Shown piece after piece: positions 1-10,700 of a stretch of 64,000 nt of DNA. Numbering within the stretch: the first letter of the stretch is position 1; every line of letters begins with the position of its first letter. The position numbers were made by a program, and so were the translations under genes. The stretch is from Larix kaempferi (lineage: Eukaryota > Streptophyta > Pinopsida > Pinales > Pinaceae): positions 13,448,001 to 13,512,000 of the forward strand of contig BSBM01000068.1 in assembly GCA_027924585.1 (NCBI GenBank), written 5' to 3'. The notes under the pieces were generated by a model that worked only from the letters and a program-made list of their open reading frames with translations, had not been told where the DNA came from and did not search any database.

Positions 1-250
1 ACTGTTGTTGATAATGATTATTCATGAAGTCATAGGTTTGAATAATCATGGTTGTATGCATATTATGTTTCTTACCTTAATTGATGATATGACTAACCAG
101 AAGAATCATGAAGGTATAGGTTTGAATAATCACAGGTCTTATGCATAATATATCTCTTATCTTGATTGATGATTCAACTAACCTGAAGAGTCATAGGTTT
201 GAGTAATTACAGGTTTAGACATGTTATGTTTCTTATGATTTGACTAACCT
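1..250. repeat. Degenerate ~80-bp tandem repeat
   Basis: The phrase CATAGGTTTGAATAATCA recurs at about 31, 115 and 192 with substitutions, each time followed by a stretch containing TTATGTTTCTTA or a variant. Spacing is 84 then 77 bp, so this is a diverged tandem repeat of about three units that probably starts left of the window. No coding potential is seen. Confidence 0.5.
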
Positions 251-1044
251 TAAGAATTCTACATAAACCTTGAATTCTAATGCTTATTATTTTCTGTTTG
301 AAATGATCATGAATATACATGCTTGAGATTATTGTGTTTTAATAGTATACTAATGAATGTATGATTTTATATGAGATCACAAGGATAACACAATCATGAT
401 ACTAATAAGCATGCATAGGAACCAAGGATGAATGTAAGTTCAAGGACAGGTAATCCAGGAAGCAAAGATCAAGAGGGAGTACACTCCAGTGGTTTATGAA
501 AGGATGCAGATATTCAGAGGGAGTTGACCATCTCTCTACATCCCACAACAGAAAGGTGTAGAAGAAGCTACTTCAGATTAGGACTCCAGCAGCTCCTGCA
601 AGGAAGCGAAGACTCGGAGGGAGTCCACCCAACGAACAAACAAAGATAAGTATTTGAATTGTCATTTCTTAAATAATAGTATTCAATAATGTATATGTTG
701 ATGTTCCTAGAATTAGGTTGTGTATTATGCATATTAGAATACTTGCATTGATGAACAATATACTCCTAATATGCATGGGTAAGTGGCCTATGGCACTGTA
801 CAACATTCCATTGCTACTTATCTAGAATGAAACCTCTTTGCTGACATGTTGGGAGTTGTGCACACTCTTAACAATGTTCTGGTAGAGATTGGAAGGCATC
901 TAGAAAGTTATGGAATATGGATAAATGTTGTATTGAAGCATTGGCTAAGATAATTGCATGACTGTATGGCATATTTCTTTATGTGTAAGAATTTGTTCTG
1001 GAAACTATGAGATGTTTTCTAATCATGCAATTTAACTTGTTGTG
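251..1044. other. No recognisable gene
   Basis: This AT-rich stretch has no long reading frame that I recognise. Short GAGGGAGT motifs occur at about 473, 517 and 618. It may be degraded inner sequence of the copia element to its right or flanking repeat DNA; I cannot decide. Confidence 0.4.
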
Positions 1045-1151
1045 TAGGAAAGATCGTATGCCATCTCCTACAAAAGAAGAACTACAACATTTGTTCAGCA
1101 ACAAATTTATTTATTGAAGATATTGAAGTTCCCAGGATCTGGGATGAAGAA

Positions 1152-2368
1152 ATGGAATGCCATGATCCGTCGATCATGAAGAATGATGTTTGGGATGTAA
1201 TCCCAAGACATGAAGGGAAGTTTGCTATGACTTCCAAATGGAACTATCAGATCAAGCATGTTGCAGATGGCAGCATTGAGAAATATAAAAGTGATGAAAT
1301 AGAAGATACACCAGATGGATTCAAGACAGCTTCCTTGAATGGTGTAGTTGAAGAAGAAGTGTATGTAGAGCAGCCACTTGGTTCTGAGACTCATGATAAG
1401 AAATCATATATGTGCAGAACTTGGTATGGTGAAGATAGATTGATTGCCGACATGCAGCGGAAGCTTACTACCGAGTTCGAGATGAAGAACTTGGGGATGA
1501 TGCACTATTTGTTTTTGGCATGGAGGTGTGGCAGAGTGCAGATAGAATCTTCCTTGGACAAGGGAAGTATGCAGTAGAGATCCCAAAGAGGTTCGGGATG
1601 ATGGATTGCAAGGCCATGGCCACACCTATGGCATCAAATCTGAAGCTTCTATGTGATGCTTCATCTGAGCCGATTGATGTCTCTATGTATCGCCAGATGA
1701 TTGGGTCCTTGATGTACTTGACGAACACGAGACCAGACATTTGCTTTGCTGTGAACACATTGAGCCAGTTCCTGACGGATCCGAGGAGTGTTCACCTGGT
1801 TGCTGTAAAGCATGTTCTGAGGTACCTGAAGGGTACAGTGGATTATGGGCTCAAGTATGAAGCAAATCAAAAGTTTAACCTACATGGTTATGTTGATTCA
1901 GATTGGGCTGGCAGTGCTGGAGATAGGAAGAGCACATCTGGGTGCTGCTTCAGTATGGGATCAGGTGTGATCTCTTGGTTTAGCAGGAAGCAGTCATGCG
2001 TAGCACTGAGTACAACTGAGGCAGAATATGTTGCAGCCTGCTCAGCTAGTTGCGAGGCAGTATGACTACGGAAGCTACTGTCTGAGTTATTTGATCTCTC
2101 GTTGGAAGCTACTGGTATCTTCTGTGATAACCAGAGTTGTGTGAAGCTGTCCGAGAACCCAGTGTTTCATGACAGGTCGAAACACATAGAGATCAAATAT
2201 CACTATATTAGGGATATGGTGCAGAGAGGAGCTTTGAAGCTCCTATATGTTGCGACGGACGAGCAGATTGCAGATGTGCTGACGAAGCCACTAGCCAGGG
2301 TGAAGTTCGAGTACTTCAGAGAGAGGCTTGGCATTCTTCAGATCGAGGACACTTCGAGGAAGAAGTGA
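1152..2368 (+). pseudogene. Copia Pol remnant: RT fragments and RNase H
   Basis: This is the C-terminal half of a copia polyprotein (reverse transcriptase plus RNase H; makes cDNA from the element RNA). Seen in order: an RT start (IMKNDVWDVIPRHEGK), a short LNGVVEEEVYVEQP piece, then EFEMKNLGMMHY, all in one frame from 1152 to 1577 although the family normally has long segments between them. The catalytic YVDD box is missing. A frame change near 1520-1577 leads to MATPMASNL, YRQMIGSLMYL and TRPDICFAVNTLSQF, then RNase H with YVDSDWAG, LSTTEAEY, a TGA stop at 2063-2065 (probably an old Trp codon), and CDNQSCVKLSENPVFHDRSK. The copy cannot make active RT. Lineage (Tork-like) is inferred from these motifs. 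Confidence 0.9.
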
Positions 2369-2479
2369 TGGACACATTTGCTGAATCCATTCCAAGCATG
2401 TCGGAAGGAGGATCCTTCACATGGCTGTGGATGTAAGCGCTGGATGATGAGCATTAGGATGATGTTCTGGTTTCTGCTT

Positions 2480-2770
2480 GGATATGATCAGTTGGATCAT
2501 TTATATATGTATGCATCATGTTGGATGCTGGATATGATCAGTTGGATCATGTGTATGTATTTTGTATATGCATCATGTTGGATGCTTGGACCATGTATCT
2601 GTATATGTATCAGGTGGATACATTGTATGATCAAGTGGATCATGTATGGTGATATGTATCATGTATCAGGTGGATACATTGTATGATCAGGAGGATCATG
2701 TATGATGATATGTATCAGGTAGATACTTGGTATGCATCAGGTGGATGCATTGATGATCAGGTGGATCATG
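2480..2770 (+). repeat. Short TGATCA-rich degenerate repeats
   Basis: Many copies of a GATCAG-T/G-TGGATCAT-like motif and of TATGCATCA-like motifs occur back to back between the Pol end and the 72-bp array. The frame stays mostly open, but only because of the simple repeat. It belongs to the 3' untranslated part of the copia element. Confidence 0.6.
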
Positions 2771-3112
2771 CAGCAGGATGTTGCAGTGATGATCAGGATG
2801 ATCATGGATGATGAGCTTCAGGATGTTGCTCCAGATGACATGCAGCAGGATGTTGCAGTGATGATCAGGATGATCATAGATGATGAGCTTCAGGATGTTG
2901 CTCCAGATGACATGCAGCAGGATGTTGCAGTGATGATCAGGATGATCATAGATGACGAGCTTCAGGATGTTGCTCGAGATGACATGCAGCAGGATGTTGC
3001 AGTGATGATCAGGATGATCATAGATGATGAGCTTCAGGATGTTGCTCCAGATGACATGCAGCAGGACGTTGCAGTGATGATGATCAGGATGATCATGGAT
3101 GCATCAGGATGA
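2771..3112 (+). repeat. 72-bp tandem repeat, ~4.7 units
   Basis: Units begin with CAGCAGGATGTTGCAGTGAT at 2771, 2843, 2915, 2987 and 3059 (CAGCAGGACG in the last), exactly 72 bp apart. Because 72 is divisible by three, the array is an open frame from 2732 to 3112 encoding a 24-residue repeat (MQQDVAVMIRMI...DDELQDVAPDD). Units differ by only a few substitutions. Hypervariable tandem repeats in the 3' untranslated region are known for plant LTR elements, so a protein product is not needed to explain it. Confidence 0.9.
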
Positions 3113-3170
3113 TGTATGGTGAGTATCAGGATGATACTCTATGGCCGTGGATCAGGTTGTGCAGATGAGC

Positions 3171-3573
3171 ATGTAATAGCGCCCTGGGAGATTTGCAGAT
3201 GGTATTTTGAGGTTTTGTCCTATGGCATGTAATAGCGCCCTGGGAGATCCGATAGGTTGGGCTGTGTGCCCGTAATCAGTCCTGGGATGCTCTTGCGAGG
3301 TTTTGCCATGACCACATGTAATAGTGCCCTGGGAGATTTCAGGTCGGAGTTGTGTACCCGTAACATCCTGAGATGCTCTTGCGAGGTTTTGTGGTGGACC
3401 ACATGTAATAGCGCCCTGGGAGATTTCAGGTCGGAGTTGTGTACCCGTAACATCCTGAGATGCTCTTGCGAGGTTTTGTGGTGGGGTCACATGTAATAGC
3501 GCCCTAGGAGATCCTATAGGTAGAGCTGTGTGCTCGTAACAGCCTGGGATGCTCTTTCTAGGTTTTGTGACGC
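3171..3573 (+). repeat. ~88-bp tandem repeat, ~5 units
   Basis: ATGTAATAGCGCCCTGGGAG or a close variant begins at 3171, 3227, 3316, 3403 and 3491. The first unit is short (56 bp); the others are 87-89 bp. Each unit ends in GCTCTTGCGAGGTTTTG or a variant. Open frames appear on both strands because of the repetition and do not look like genes. It is part of the 3' untranslated region of the copia element. Confidence 0.85.
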
Positions 3574-3810
3574 ACGTAAAAGTCCTGAGGATTCCACAGT
3601 ATGGCCAGTGATGACGAAGACCTGCAGGTGGTGGGCCTACATCTAGTATGAAAAAGGACTGGCTCTGTAGAAATTCCTATGACGAGTAGAGACAGAGATT
3701 GGTTGAGATAGCAGCAGCAGTGACGATGACGATGACGATGCATCGATGTTGATGATCCAGAGAAGATGACTTGTGCTAGAAGAACTGTGCTGAGAAATAC
3801 CTTCCTAGTT

Positions 3811-3819
3811 AAGAGGGAG
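3811..3819 (+). other. Polypurine tract of copia element
   Basis: AAGAGGGAG lies directly before the TGTTGATG start of the LTR, which is where the plus-strand primer for cDNA synthesis sits. Confidence 0.75.
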
Positions 3820-4424
3820 TGTTGATGTATATGTAACTTTGGAATGTATTTCATATATGTTGTATGTACTCCTATAGAGATGGTATTATTCCTCTATACG
3901 GAAGTGTCGTCATTTATATTGTAAGTGTCGTAACTTATACTTGATGGGTTATTAGACCACCTTGTTGGGGTCGGCCCTGTATAAGTCATGTGGGTCTAAG
4001 GGTTATTAGACCACCCTATTGGGGGTCGGCCCAGTCAGCATTATGTTATGTGGTTAAGTTCGAGCCTACATGAGTTAGGTAAAAAAAGGCAAGTCAAGTC
4101 AAGTATAAATAGAGTGCGGGAGGCACTCTATTTGCTCACTCACTTCTCACTCATGCACTCAAGGAGGAGTGGTGCACTTATGTAGGAGGAGGATCTGCTG
4201 CTAGGTTATGGCTATCTCTCTTGGTTGGTTGTATCATTGCTCTATCTATCTCTGAGGAAGTTATTGGGGTTTTTCACCTTTATGGTTTTCCCCATGTAAA
4301 TCTTTGTGTCTCTTGTGTGCTTGCATTATTGTCTCCATGATTGATATGCTGTAGATATTCTGTACATGTTGTTCTCTCAGTTAAGATCCTAGATCATATT
4401 GAAGTAAATTATGAAAATTTAACA
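3820..4424 (+). repeat. Copia 3' LTR (605 bp)
   Basis: The LTR starts TGTTGATGTATATG after the polypurine tract and ends ATTTAACA at 4424. These terminal TGTT...AACA ends are typical of copia LTRs. It carries a TATA box and a transcribed-like downstream stretch. The following five bases are GGTAG; the matching left target duplication is outside the window or lost. No second copy of this LTR is seen here. Confidence 0.75.
4104..4111 (+). promoter_or_regulatory. TATA box in copia LTR
   Basis: TATAAATA lies about 285 bp into the LTR, followed by GC-richer sequence and an inverted AGAGTGC...GCACTCT. This is the usual U3/R layout of an LTR promoter. Confidence 0.6.
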
Positions 4425-5161
4425 GGTAGTATTGAGGGGATAGGTGTTCCAATAACACCCCTCAGTTATTACATCTGAGACATAGAAGTTGTCCCATTAG
4501 GGAGCTAAAATCTCTTAGTATTTATTGGCGTGGTCACAACCGGTTTGTGGGAAGGCCTCTCCCCTAAGAGGGTTGAAGTTGTGAGGATGGTTCCGGAAGC
4601 CTGAGTGGAATACCGAAATCCATTCAGTAACCGAAGGGCTACCATTCGCAGTTCTCGGGATATCCCTGTATTGGGATATTGCGATCAAAGGACCAAACGA
4701 CAGATTTACCTTTTCTCGATGCGTCATGAACGGAGTATCCTAGTAGCCTTTCTTTAGGATTGATTACCCGGTGTCCCTCCCGGTAGGGGGATATCTAGCC
4801 GTTGTCTCAACACTCATATTGTCTGACTTGGATTTTATCACCTTGCAGAGGATATCATTTGTTTGAGTCACAATACTTTTAGTTAGGTGTTTGCATGATT
4901 CAACCCACCTTTGGTCTAGTTACACCTATTTTTTCTAGAAGCCGTTTGCATGTTGGTACTCTGACCATTTGTTGCATTCCTCCACTTATTGTAGCACAGC
5001 TGCTAGAATAAGTGCCTTTTTGAGGTTGATTTTTTGGCCTGAGAGCCTTCTTTTTCACTCCCCTTCTTGCACACTTGGTTGCATTAGGGTTTTGAGTCTT
5101 TTATATATATATCACCACCTGATACTTAAACAGATTTTTTACACAAAACTTATTTCTCACC
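4425..5161 (+). other. Tat-like element 5' leader
   Basis: No gene is seen. At 4526-4552 the sequence TGGCGTGG...GGTTTGTGGGAAGG resembles the TGGCGCC...TGTGGGAA stretch common after gypsy 5' LTRs, so the primer-binding site may lie here; the match is partial and interrupted. The rest up to 5161 would be leader RNA before gag. Confidence 0.35.
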
Positions 5162-5371
5162 ATTGAGAATTTCAGACGCTCTCGTCGTCTACGGGGCGAA
5201 CTCCTAGAGTTCAGTCTACTTGGCTCGCCACGTCACCGACGCCGAGCCCTATCCCTTGATTCGACACATCGTCGATCAACCAGACGGTCATCCGATTCTG
5301 ACACGCCTCAATTCACATCTGATTCTGAGGCAGAATCCGAAAACTATGTTGTATTACCACCAACCACCATT
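5162..5371 (+). other. In-frame N-terminal gag extension without ATG
   Basis: The gag frame is open from 5123. From 5162 it reads as plausible protein: an Arg-rich start (FRRSRRLRGELLE), a basic stretch and a Ser/Asp/Glu-rich stretch before MAGTPFDP. At 5159-5167 the sequence ACCATTGAG differs by one base from a good plant start context ACCATGGAG. I infer that the original start codon may have been here and mutated to ATT, or that a non-AUG start is used. Confidence 0.4.
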
Positions 5372-7711
5372 ATGGCTGGAACACCATTTGACCCACTATT
5401 TACCAGCACCATAGGTGAGACATCCACAGACCTTTCTGCTGCGATGCCATCCATGGCAACAACCACCCCCCTGGGTATGCAAAATATCGGAAACACTCCA
5501 CATCTAGGAATACCCAACACAGGGCCACCTCCTGTTATAGGAATTCCCAACACAGGGCCACCACCTATTATGGGTATGCCCAACATAGGGGTCACACCCC
5601 CTCTGGTTTCCACAAACCCTATCCCAGGAATCCCTACTGCTATTCCTAACCCAAGTGTAACCCATGTTGCACTTGGAGGCGCTGGCCCATACCAGACCAC
5701 ACCTATTGGAGCGCACATACCCTCCATATCTAGCATACCTTTAGGCGCTACTGGACCCCTACATCATACCACAATGACTAGGCAGGTCCCAGTCCCAGTC
5801 ACTACATCTGCTAGCTTACCATACATGGCAAGTCTGAACCTGCTAGACTTAGCTAGGCTCACTAATGACCTCATCAGACACGATCCTGCGTGGCCTCATA
5901 TGCCTACCAAACTCCCCTCTGACATCCCTAAGTTTGAGGGTAAGGCAGGTGAAGACCCCCAGAACCATATCATGTCCTTCCATCTATGGTGTTCCTCCAA
6001 CTCCATAGTGGACGACTCTGTCCGCCTCCGGCTTTTACAGCGCACCTTCACTGGCTCTGCAACTAAGTGGTATATCGAGCTGCCCCATGGGACGCATGCC
6101 ACCTTTACCTCCCTTGCTTCGACATTCCTGCATTTTTTCCAGTTACCTGTCCGCTATGATGCGGGAGTCGACATCCTACTGTCTTGCAGACAAAACACGG
6201 CCACCCACATCACTGATCACATTCATGAGTGGCGTCGACGCCGAAGCCTATGCAAAATCAAGTTAGACGACCGTATCTTCTTAGATTGGTTTCTAAAATC
6301 CCTCCTCCCTCTCATTGCGAAGGATGTGGCATCCGAAAGACCCCAGTCTGAAGAAGAGGCCATCCTCAAAGCCCAACAATTTGATCTCATTTACGCCCAG
6401 TCGGGTTATCTATACACAATCATACCGGACACCCCACGATGCGACTCTTCACGCAGTGACGCGCCGGGGGCATCTCATGCCGCTGATGGCATTATTGGCC
6501 AAATCACACCCCAAGCTAAATCTTTCAGCATGGTGAGTACCATGCCTGCCCCAGACCTCTCTAGGGTTACATCCAGTTCTGGAGCGACAACTTCTTACGC
6601 TCCAACAAACCAGACACATCACATTCATGGACCCTCTTGTCCACAACATTGCTATGGACAAGCGCCATCATCATATGTACCTCCTACATACTATAACCAA
6701 CCTGCTACACAGAACCCCATTCAGTTCTCGCTACAACCGTTGCAGCACCCACAGCAAGCTGCACCAGCTAATCCAGCACATCCAATAGCTCAGGGGTACC
6801 AACAACCCCAACAGGCAACTGGACCACCGCCAGCTCCACCTGCATACTACCCACCGCAACCTGCTCCCGCACCTACGGCTTCCCAGAATCCCCCCAATGC
6901 TCAAGGGCATGTGTACGCACAACAACATCAGCCCCAATACCAAAATAAGCAACGCAACCAGGGTGGGCAACCAAACCGCGGAAGAGGACGTAACCGTGGA
7001 AACAACCAAAACCATAACCAAGCTCCACAACCTACCCATCCTCCGCAAAACAATAATGCGGCACCTGCTCATCAGAATCCTGATCGGCCACCTAAGCAAG
7101 CCAAAAATGCTAATTTACGAACAAACCATCCTTGCTCTATTTGCGGGGTCTATGGCCACTATACCCACGCTTTCCCACATCTGGAGCGAGCTCAACAACT
7201 ATGGACAGATGACGCCCATCGTCAAGGGCAGGTGGCTCCTCAGCCGCCACCCAACCCTCCACCACCTCAACAACAACCTTTGGTGCTACAAAACCCTTTT
7301 CCAGCACAAGGAGTGGTGAAAACTCAGCCGTTAGCTCCCCCACAGGGCAACGTGCCACCACAACAGATCACTTACGCCGCCCCTGATCAACTAATGTTTG
7401 ATTCAGGTACTCACCACTTATTGATGATGTCCACGGCCGATGTCAACATCCAGACACGTAGGAACCAGTATGGCCCTACCTCGGAAGCCCCCCCCGCCGA
7501 TAAGGATACTAACGCTCATCCCACTGATCAAACGTTACGTATACCACCGCTTCCACTCGATGGCGCTTCTAAAGCACCTCGTTTCCCACTCCGCCGTATC
7601 AACAACAACCCCAATGCACGGGCTGTGTCAAATTACAACATCGTCGATGATTTAGCTCAGTCCCCCGCAGCCATGTCTACGTTAGAAGTCTTAAAAAACT
7701 GTCCTACGTAG
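5372..7711 (+). CDS. gag: Gag of Tat-like Ty3/gypsy element
   Basis: Gag forms the particle that packages element RNA. From the first ATG at 5372 the ORF is 779 residues. Residues ~1-140 are Gly/Pro/Thr-rich low-complexity repeats (GIPNTGPPP). Residues ~180-350 match the retrotransposon gag core (WYIELP, FLHFFQLPVRYD, LDDRIFLDWFLKSLLP, EEEAILKAQQFD). Residues ~400-570 are Pro/Gln-rich with an RGRGRNRGNN basic patch. A zinc knuckle near residues 587-600 reads CSICGVYGHYTHAF, with Phe where the last Cys should be. The frame is open upstream to 5123 without an ATG, giving an acidic, Ser/Arg-rich extension (STRRSSDSDT, SDSEAESEN). The ORF ends in TAG but the same frame continues into pol. Confidence 0.88.
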   Translation: MAGTPFDPLFTSTIGETSTDLSAAMPSMATTTPLGMQNIGNTPHLGIPNTGPPPVIGIPNTGPPPIMGMPNIGVTPPLVSTNPIPGIPTAIPNPSVTHVALGGAGPYQTTPIGAHIPSISSIPLGATGPLHHTTMTRQVPVPVTTSASLPYMASLNLLDLARLTNDLIRHDPAWPHMPTKLPSDIPKFEGKAGEDPQNHIMSFHLWCSSNSIVDDSVRLRLLQRTFTGSATKWYIELPHGTHATFTSLASTFLHFFQLPVRYDAGVDILLSCRQNTATHITDHIHEWRRRRSLCKIKLDDRIFLDWFLKSLLPLIAKDVASERPQSEEEAILKAQQFDLIYAQSGYLYTIIPDTPRCDSSRSDAPGASHAADGIIGQITPQAKSFSMVSTMPAPDLSRVTSSSGATTSYAPTNQTHHIHGPSCPQHCYGQAPSSYVPPTYYNQPATQNPIQFSLQPLQHPQQAAPANPAHPIAQGYQQPQQATGPPPAPPAYYPPQPAPAPTASQNPPNAQGHVYAQQHQPQYQNKQRNQGGQPNRGRGRNRGNNQNHNQAPQPTHPPQNNNAAPAHQNPDRPPKQAKNANLRTNHPCSICGVYGHYTHAFPHLERAQQLWTDDAHRQGQVAPQPPPNPPPPQQQPLVLQNPFPAQGVVKTQPLAPPQGNVPPQQITYAAPDQLMFDSGTHHLLMMSTADVNIQTRRNQYGPTSEAPPADKDTNAHPTDQTLRIPPLPLDGASKAPRFPLRRINNNPNARAVSNYNIVDDLAQSPAAMSTLEVLKNCPT

Positions 7712-10700
7712 CGCAAGACTTTACTTTCCGCCATTGGGGCGATTGACCCAAATGATTCGAAATTGATGACCTTTGATTTGGACCAATCCGAACCACGTCT
7801 GCCTTCCACCATAGCAGTCCAAGTTTCTGTTTCTATTCGGAATCTTGTCATCCATCGATGTATCATCGACGAGGGTGCCTCCACATGCGTCATGTCCACA
7901 TTTGTTTGGCAGAAGTTGGGATCCCCTACTCTCCAGCAATCCACCACTGCATTGCGGGCCTACGACGGCCGGTCAGCTCAACCTCAAGGTCTACTACCCA
8001 AGGTCCCCGTCCAATTGGGTGGGAAAACTGTGCTCATCGACATAGAAGTCATTAATGCCCAACTCGATTATAACCTTTTACTTGGCCGCAGTTACATGTA
8101 CGCCATGAAAGCAGTTGCCTCATCCGTTTTTCGTACCATGATGTTCCCCCACGAGGGACGCGTGGTCAAAATCGACCAACTCACCTACTATGATCCCAAT
8201 GCCCCCGCAGCACCCGAAAATGTTCTTCCCATGATTGAACAACCCGCTTCTAGTGCCACTAGCTTCTTTGTTTCTTCTGTGGGACCCGGACTTTACTCAG
8301 ATACACCAATGACCTCTACATTCCAAGCCATTCCACCACCGTCACCGGAGACCCACGTCGCAAATCTCTGTACTCTTTCACAGAATACACAAACACCCGC
8401 TAGTCAACCACCATTGGTCCCTAGTCACATCGGTGTTACACCCATCCACACCATCCCCTTTCTATTTCCTCCTTCGGGTGTAGTAAGCGCCCCGATTATG
8501 GCGACCCTTAGTCTACCCGGTTTAACATTGGGATTACCCATGTGGTATATTTCGCCTCCCATTCCACCACCGACACCAAATGTCATCCTCCAACCGGTAC
8601 AACCTATTGTTACCACTACTCAACCTCCTCCTGGTGTCACAATCCCTTCCTCGTCGACGAAACCATCTCCTGGTCTCACGATCCCTTCGTCGTCAACGAA
8701 TCCTCCTCCTCTTGTCAAGCCCACTGGGGGCAGAGGTCCACAACCATACACTGCTATACCACCCCCTAAGGCAGTCAAACCCCCATCGATGTTTCGAGCT
8801 CCTCCTAAATGCTCTTTGTGTGATGAGATAGGCCATCCAACTCATCAATGCCCACAACTACCAGCACTCCAAGAACATATGAATATGTTGGACGATAATA
8901 CCGACATCCCAGTCGTTAGACTTGAGCCACCTCCTCAGCCTCACGGCAGATCACTGCGCACCAACCATCCTTGTGCCATATGCAGTGTTTACAGCCACTA
9001 CTCTCACCATTGTCTTGATCTCCCTGACTATAGAGCAGCATTGTACGAGTTAAACAACGTAGATTTGGAGATATCTCCCCCCCTCATCGAGGAGATCTAC
9101 CCCCCGCCATCATCCTCGTCGGAAGAAGTCAATACAATCTATATGATTTCAACAACTTTCAAACCAGAATCCATTGATCTATGGTCTGACTACTTCAACA
9201 ATGATGAGCAAATTTTGGAGACACTCACTGCACCCGACTACCCTTGGGATGATATGCATCATCGCTCGTACTTCCTACCGGAAGCATCTACATCCACCGC
9301 ATCCAACCAGCTATCGGTCGAATCGAAAGATTTCATACCCACTAAGGTCGATTGGTTAAAGGACCCTATCCCAGCACCGGATGCCTTTGAAGAAGGGAAC
9401 ATGTCCAACATTTCCCCCACTATACAGATAGACATTTCCACAACACCTGGGAAACCTGAGCTCATCTCGCTGGGCGCATCTTGCACTCAAGCAGAAAATC
9501 AGGCGTACAAAAAGCTCTTTCAAGAGTTCCGTGATGTCTTTGCCTGGTCCTATACCGAGATGCCTGGTCTCGACCCCGCCATCATAGAACACCACATTGA
9601 TACATGGCCTGAGGTACCCCCTGTTTTCCAGAAACAGCGACCCATTCATCCTTCCAAACTCCCCGCCGTTAAAGCTGAGGTCGAGAAACTTCGCAAAGCA
9701 GGATTCATTTATCCTATTCCGTACACCACCTGGGTGTCAAACCCCGTTCCCATCAACAAAAAGCAAGGCACCCTTAGAGTATGCACTGATTTCCGTGACT
9801 TAAACCACGCTTGTCCAAAAGACAATTTCCCCACGCCATTCATTGACCAACTCATTTATGAGTGTGCGGGCCATGAGGTCCTATCTTTCATGGATAGGTT
9901 TTCCGGATACAACCAGATTCACATCCATAAGGAGGATCAGTACAAGACTGCCTTCACCACCCCATGGGGCACCTTTGCCTACCGCGTCATGCCATTTGGC
10001 CTTAAAAATGCTGGTGCCACTTTCCAGCGGGCCATGACCTATTGCTTTCACGACTTGGTCCATATCCTGCGAGTTTACCTTGATGACCTCACAGCTCGTT
10101 CCCAAAAACAATCAGACCACCTTAACGACCTCTGGCAAGTTTTCCTACGTTGTCACAAATATAAAATCTGCTTGAACCCACACAAGTGTGTCTTTTGCGT
10201 CCCGACAGGCCGGTTGTTGGGTTTCATTGTTTCCCAAGACGGAATCACTGTCGATTCCCTGAAAGTCAAAGCCATCTTAGAACTTACGCCTCCTCGCACG
10301 CTTCGGCAGCTCCAGAGTCTACAAGGGCGGTCCAATTTCCTTAGGCGCTTCGTTCCTGATTATGCCACCAAAGTCCACGGGTTCTTACTCTTACTTCGTA
10401 CCCACATACCCTTTGTTTGGGATGAGCAAGCAGACACGGCATTCGAAGCCCTCAAGAAAGCTCTCACACAAGCCCCCTTGATATCCCCACCGGATTTCTC
10501 TCAAGACTTCACCCTTTATGTCTCGGCATCTGAATATGCTGTGTCCGGAGTTTTAGTCCAAGAAGATGCCTCCCACCAAGAGCATGTGATTTATTACGTC
10601 AGCCAGACCTTGTCTGTCCCACCACTGCGTTACCCATACGAGGAAATATTAGCCCTAGTTGTAGTCTTTTCCGTACAAAAATTGCGACACTACATTCTAC

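Larger units (their letters stand above)
1045..4424 (+). mobile_element. Ty1/copia retrotransposon, 3' part (Tork-like)
   Basis: Copia RT/RNase H remnants are followed by a long repeat-rich 3' untranslated region, a polypurine tract and one LTR, all in plus orientation. No matching 5' LTR, gag or integrase is visible, so the copy is 5'-truncated or continues left of the window in degraded form. The RNase H end (ADVLTKPLARVKFEYFRERL) is the usual C-terminus of copia Pol. The element abuts the Ty3/gypsy element that follows, so it may have inserted into that element's 5' LTR. The left boundary is approximate. Confidence 0.8.

Noticed and set aside
3152-3496. Overlapping frames on both strands in the 88-bp array
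   Set aside because: Repetition of one short open unit; both strands equally open, so no evidence for a gene.
4515-4727. 70-codon minus-strand frame in gypsy leader
   Set aside because: No domain, no start context, lies in a non-coding leader.
5344-5736. Minus-strand 130-codon frame opposite gag
   Set aside because: Shadow of the Gly/Pro/Thr-rich repeats of gag.
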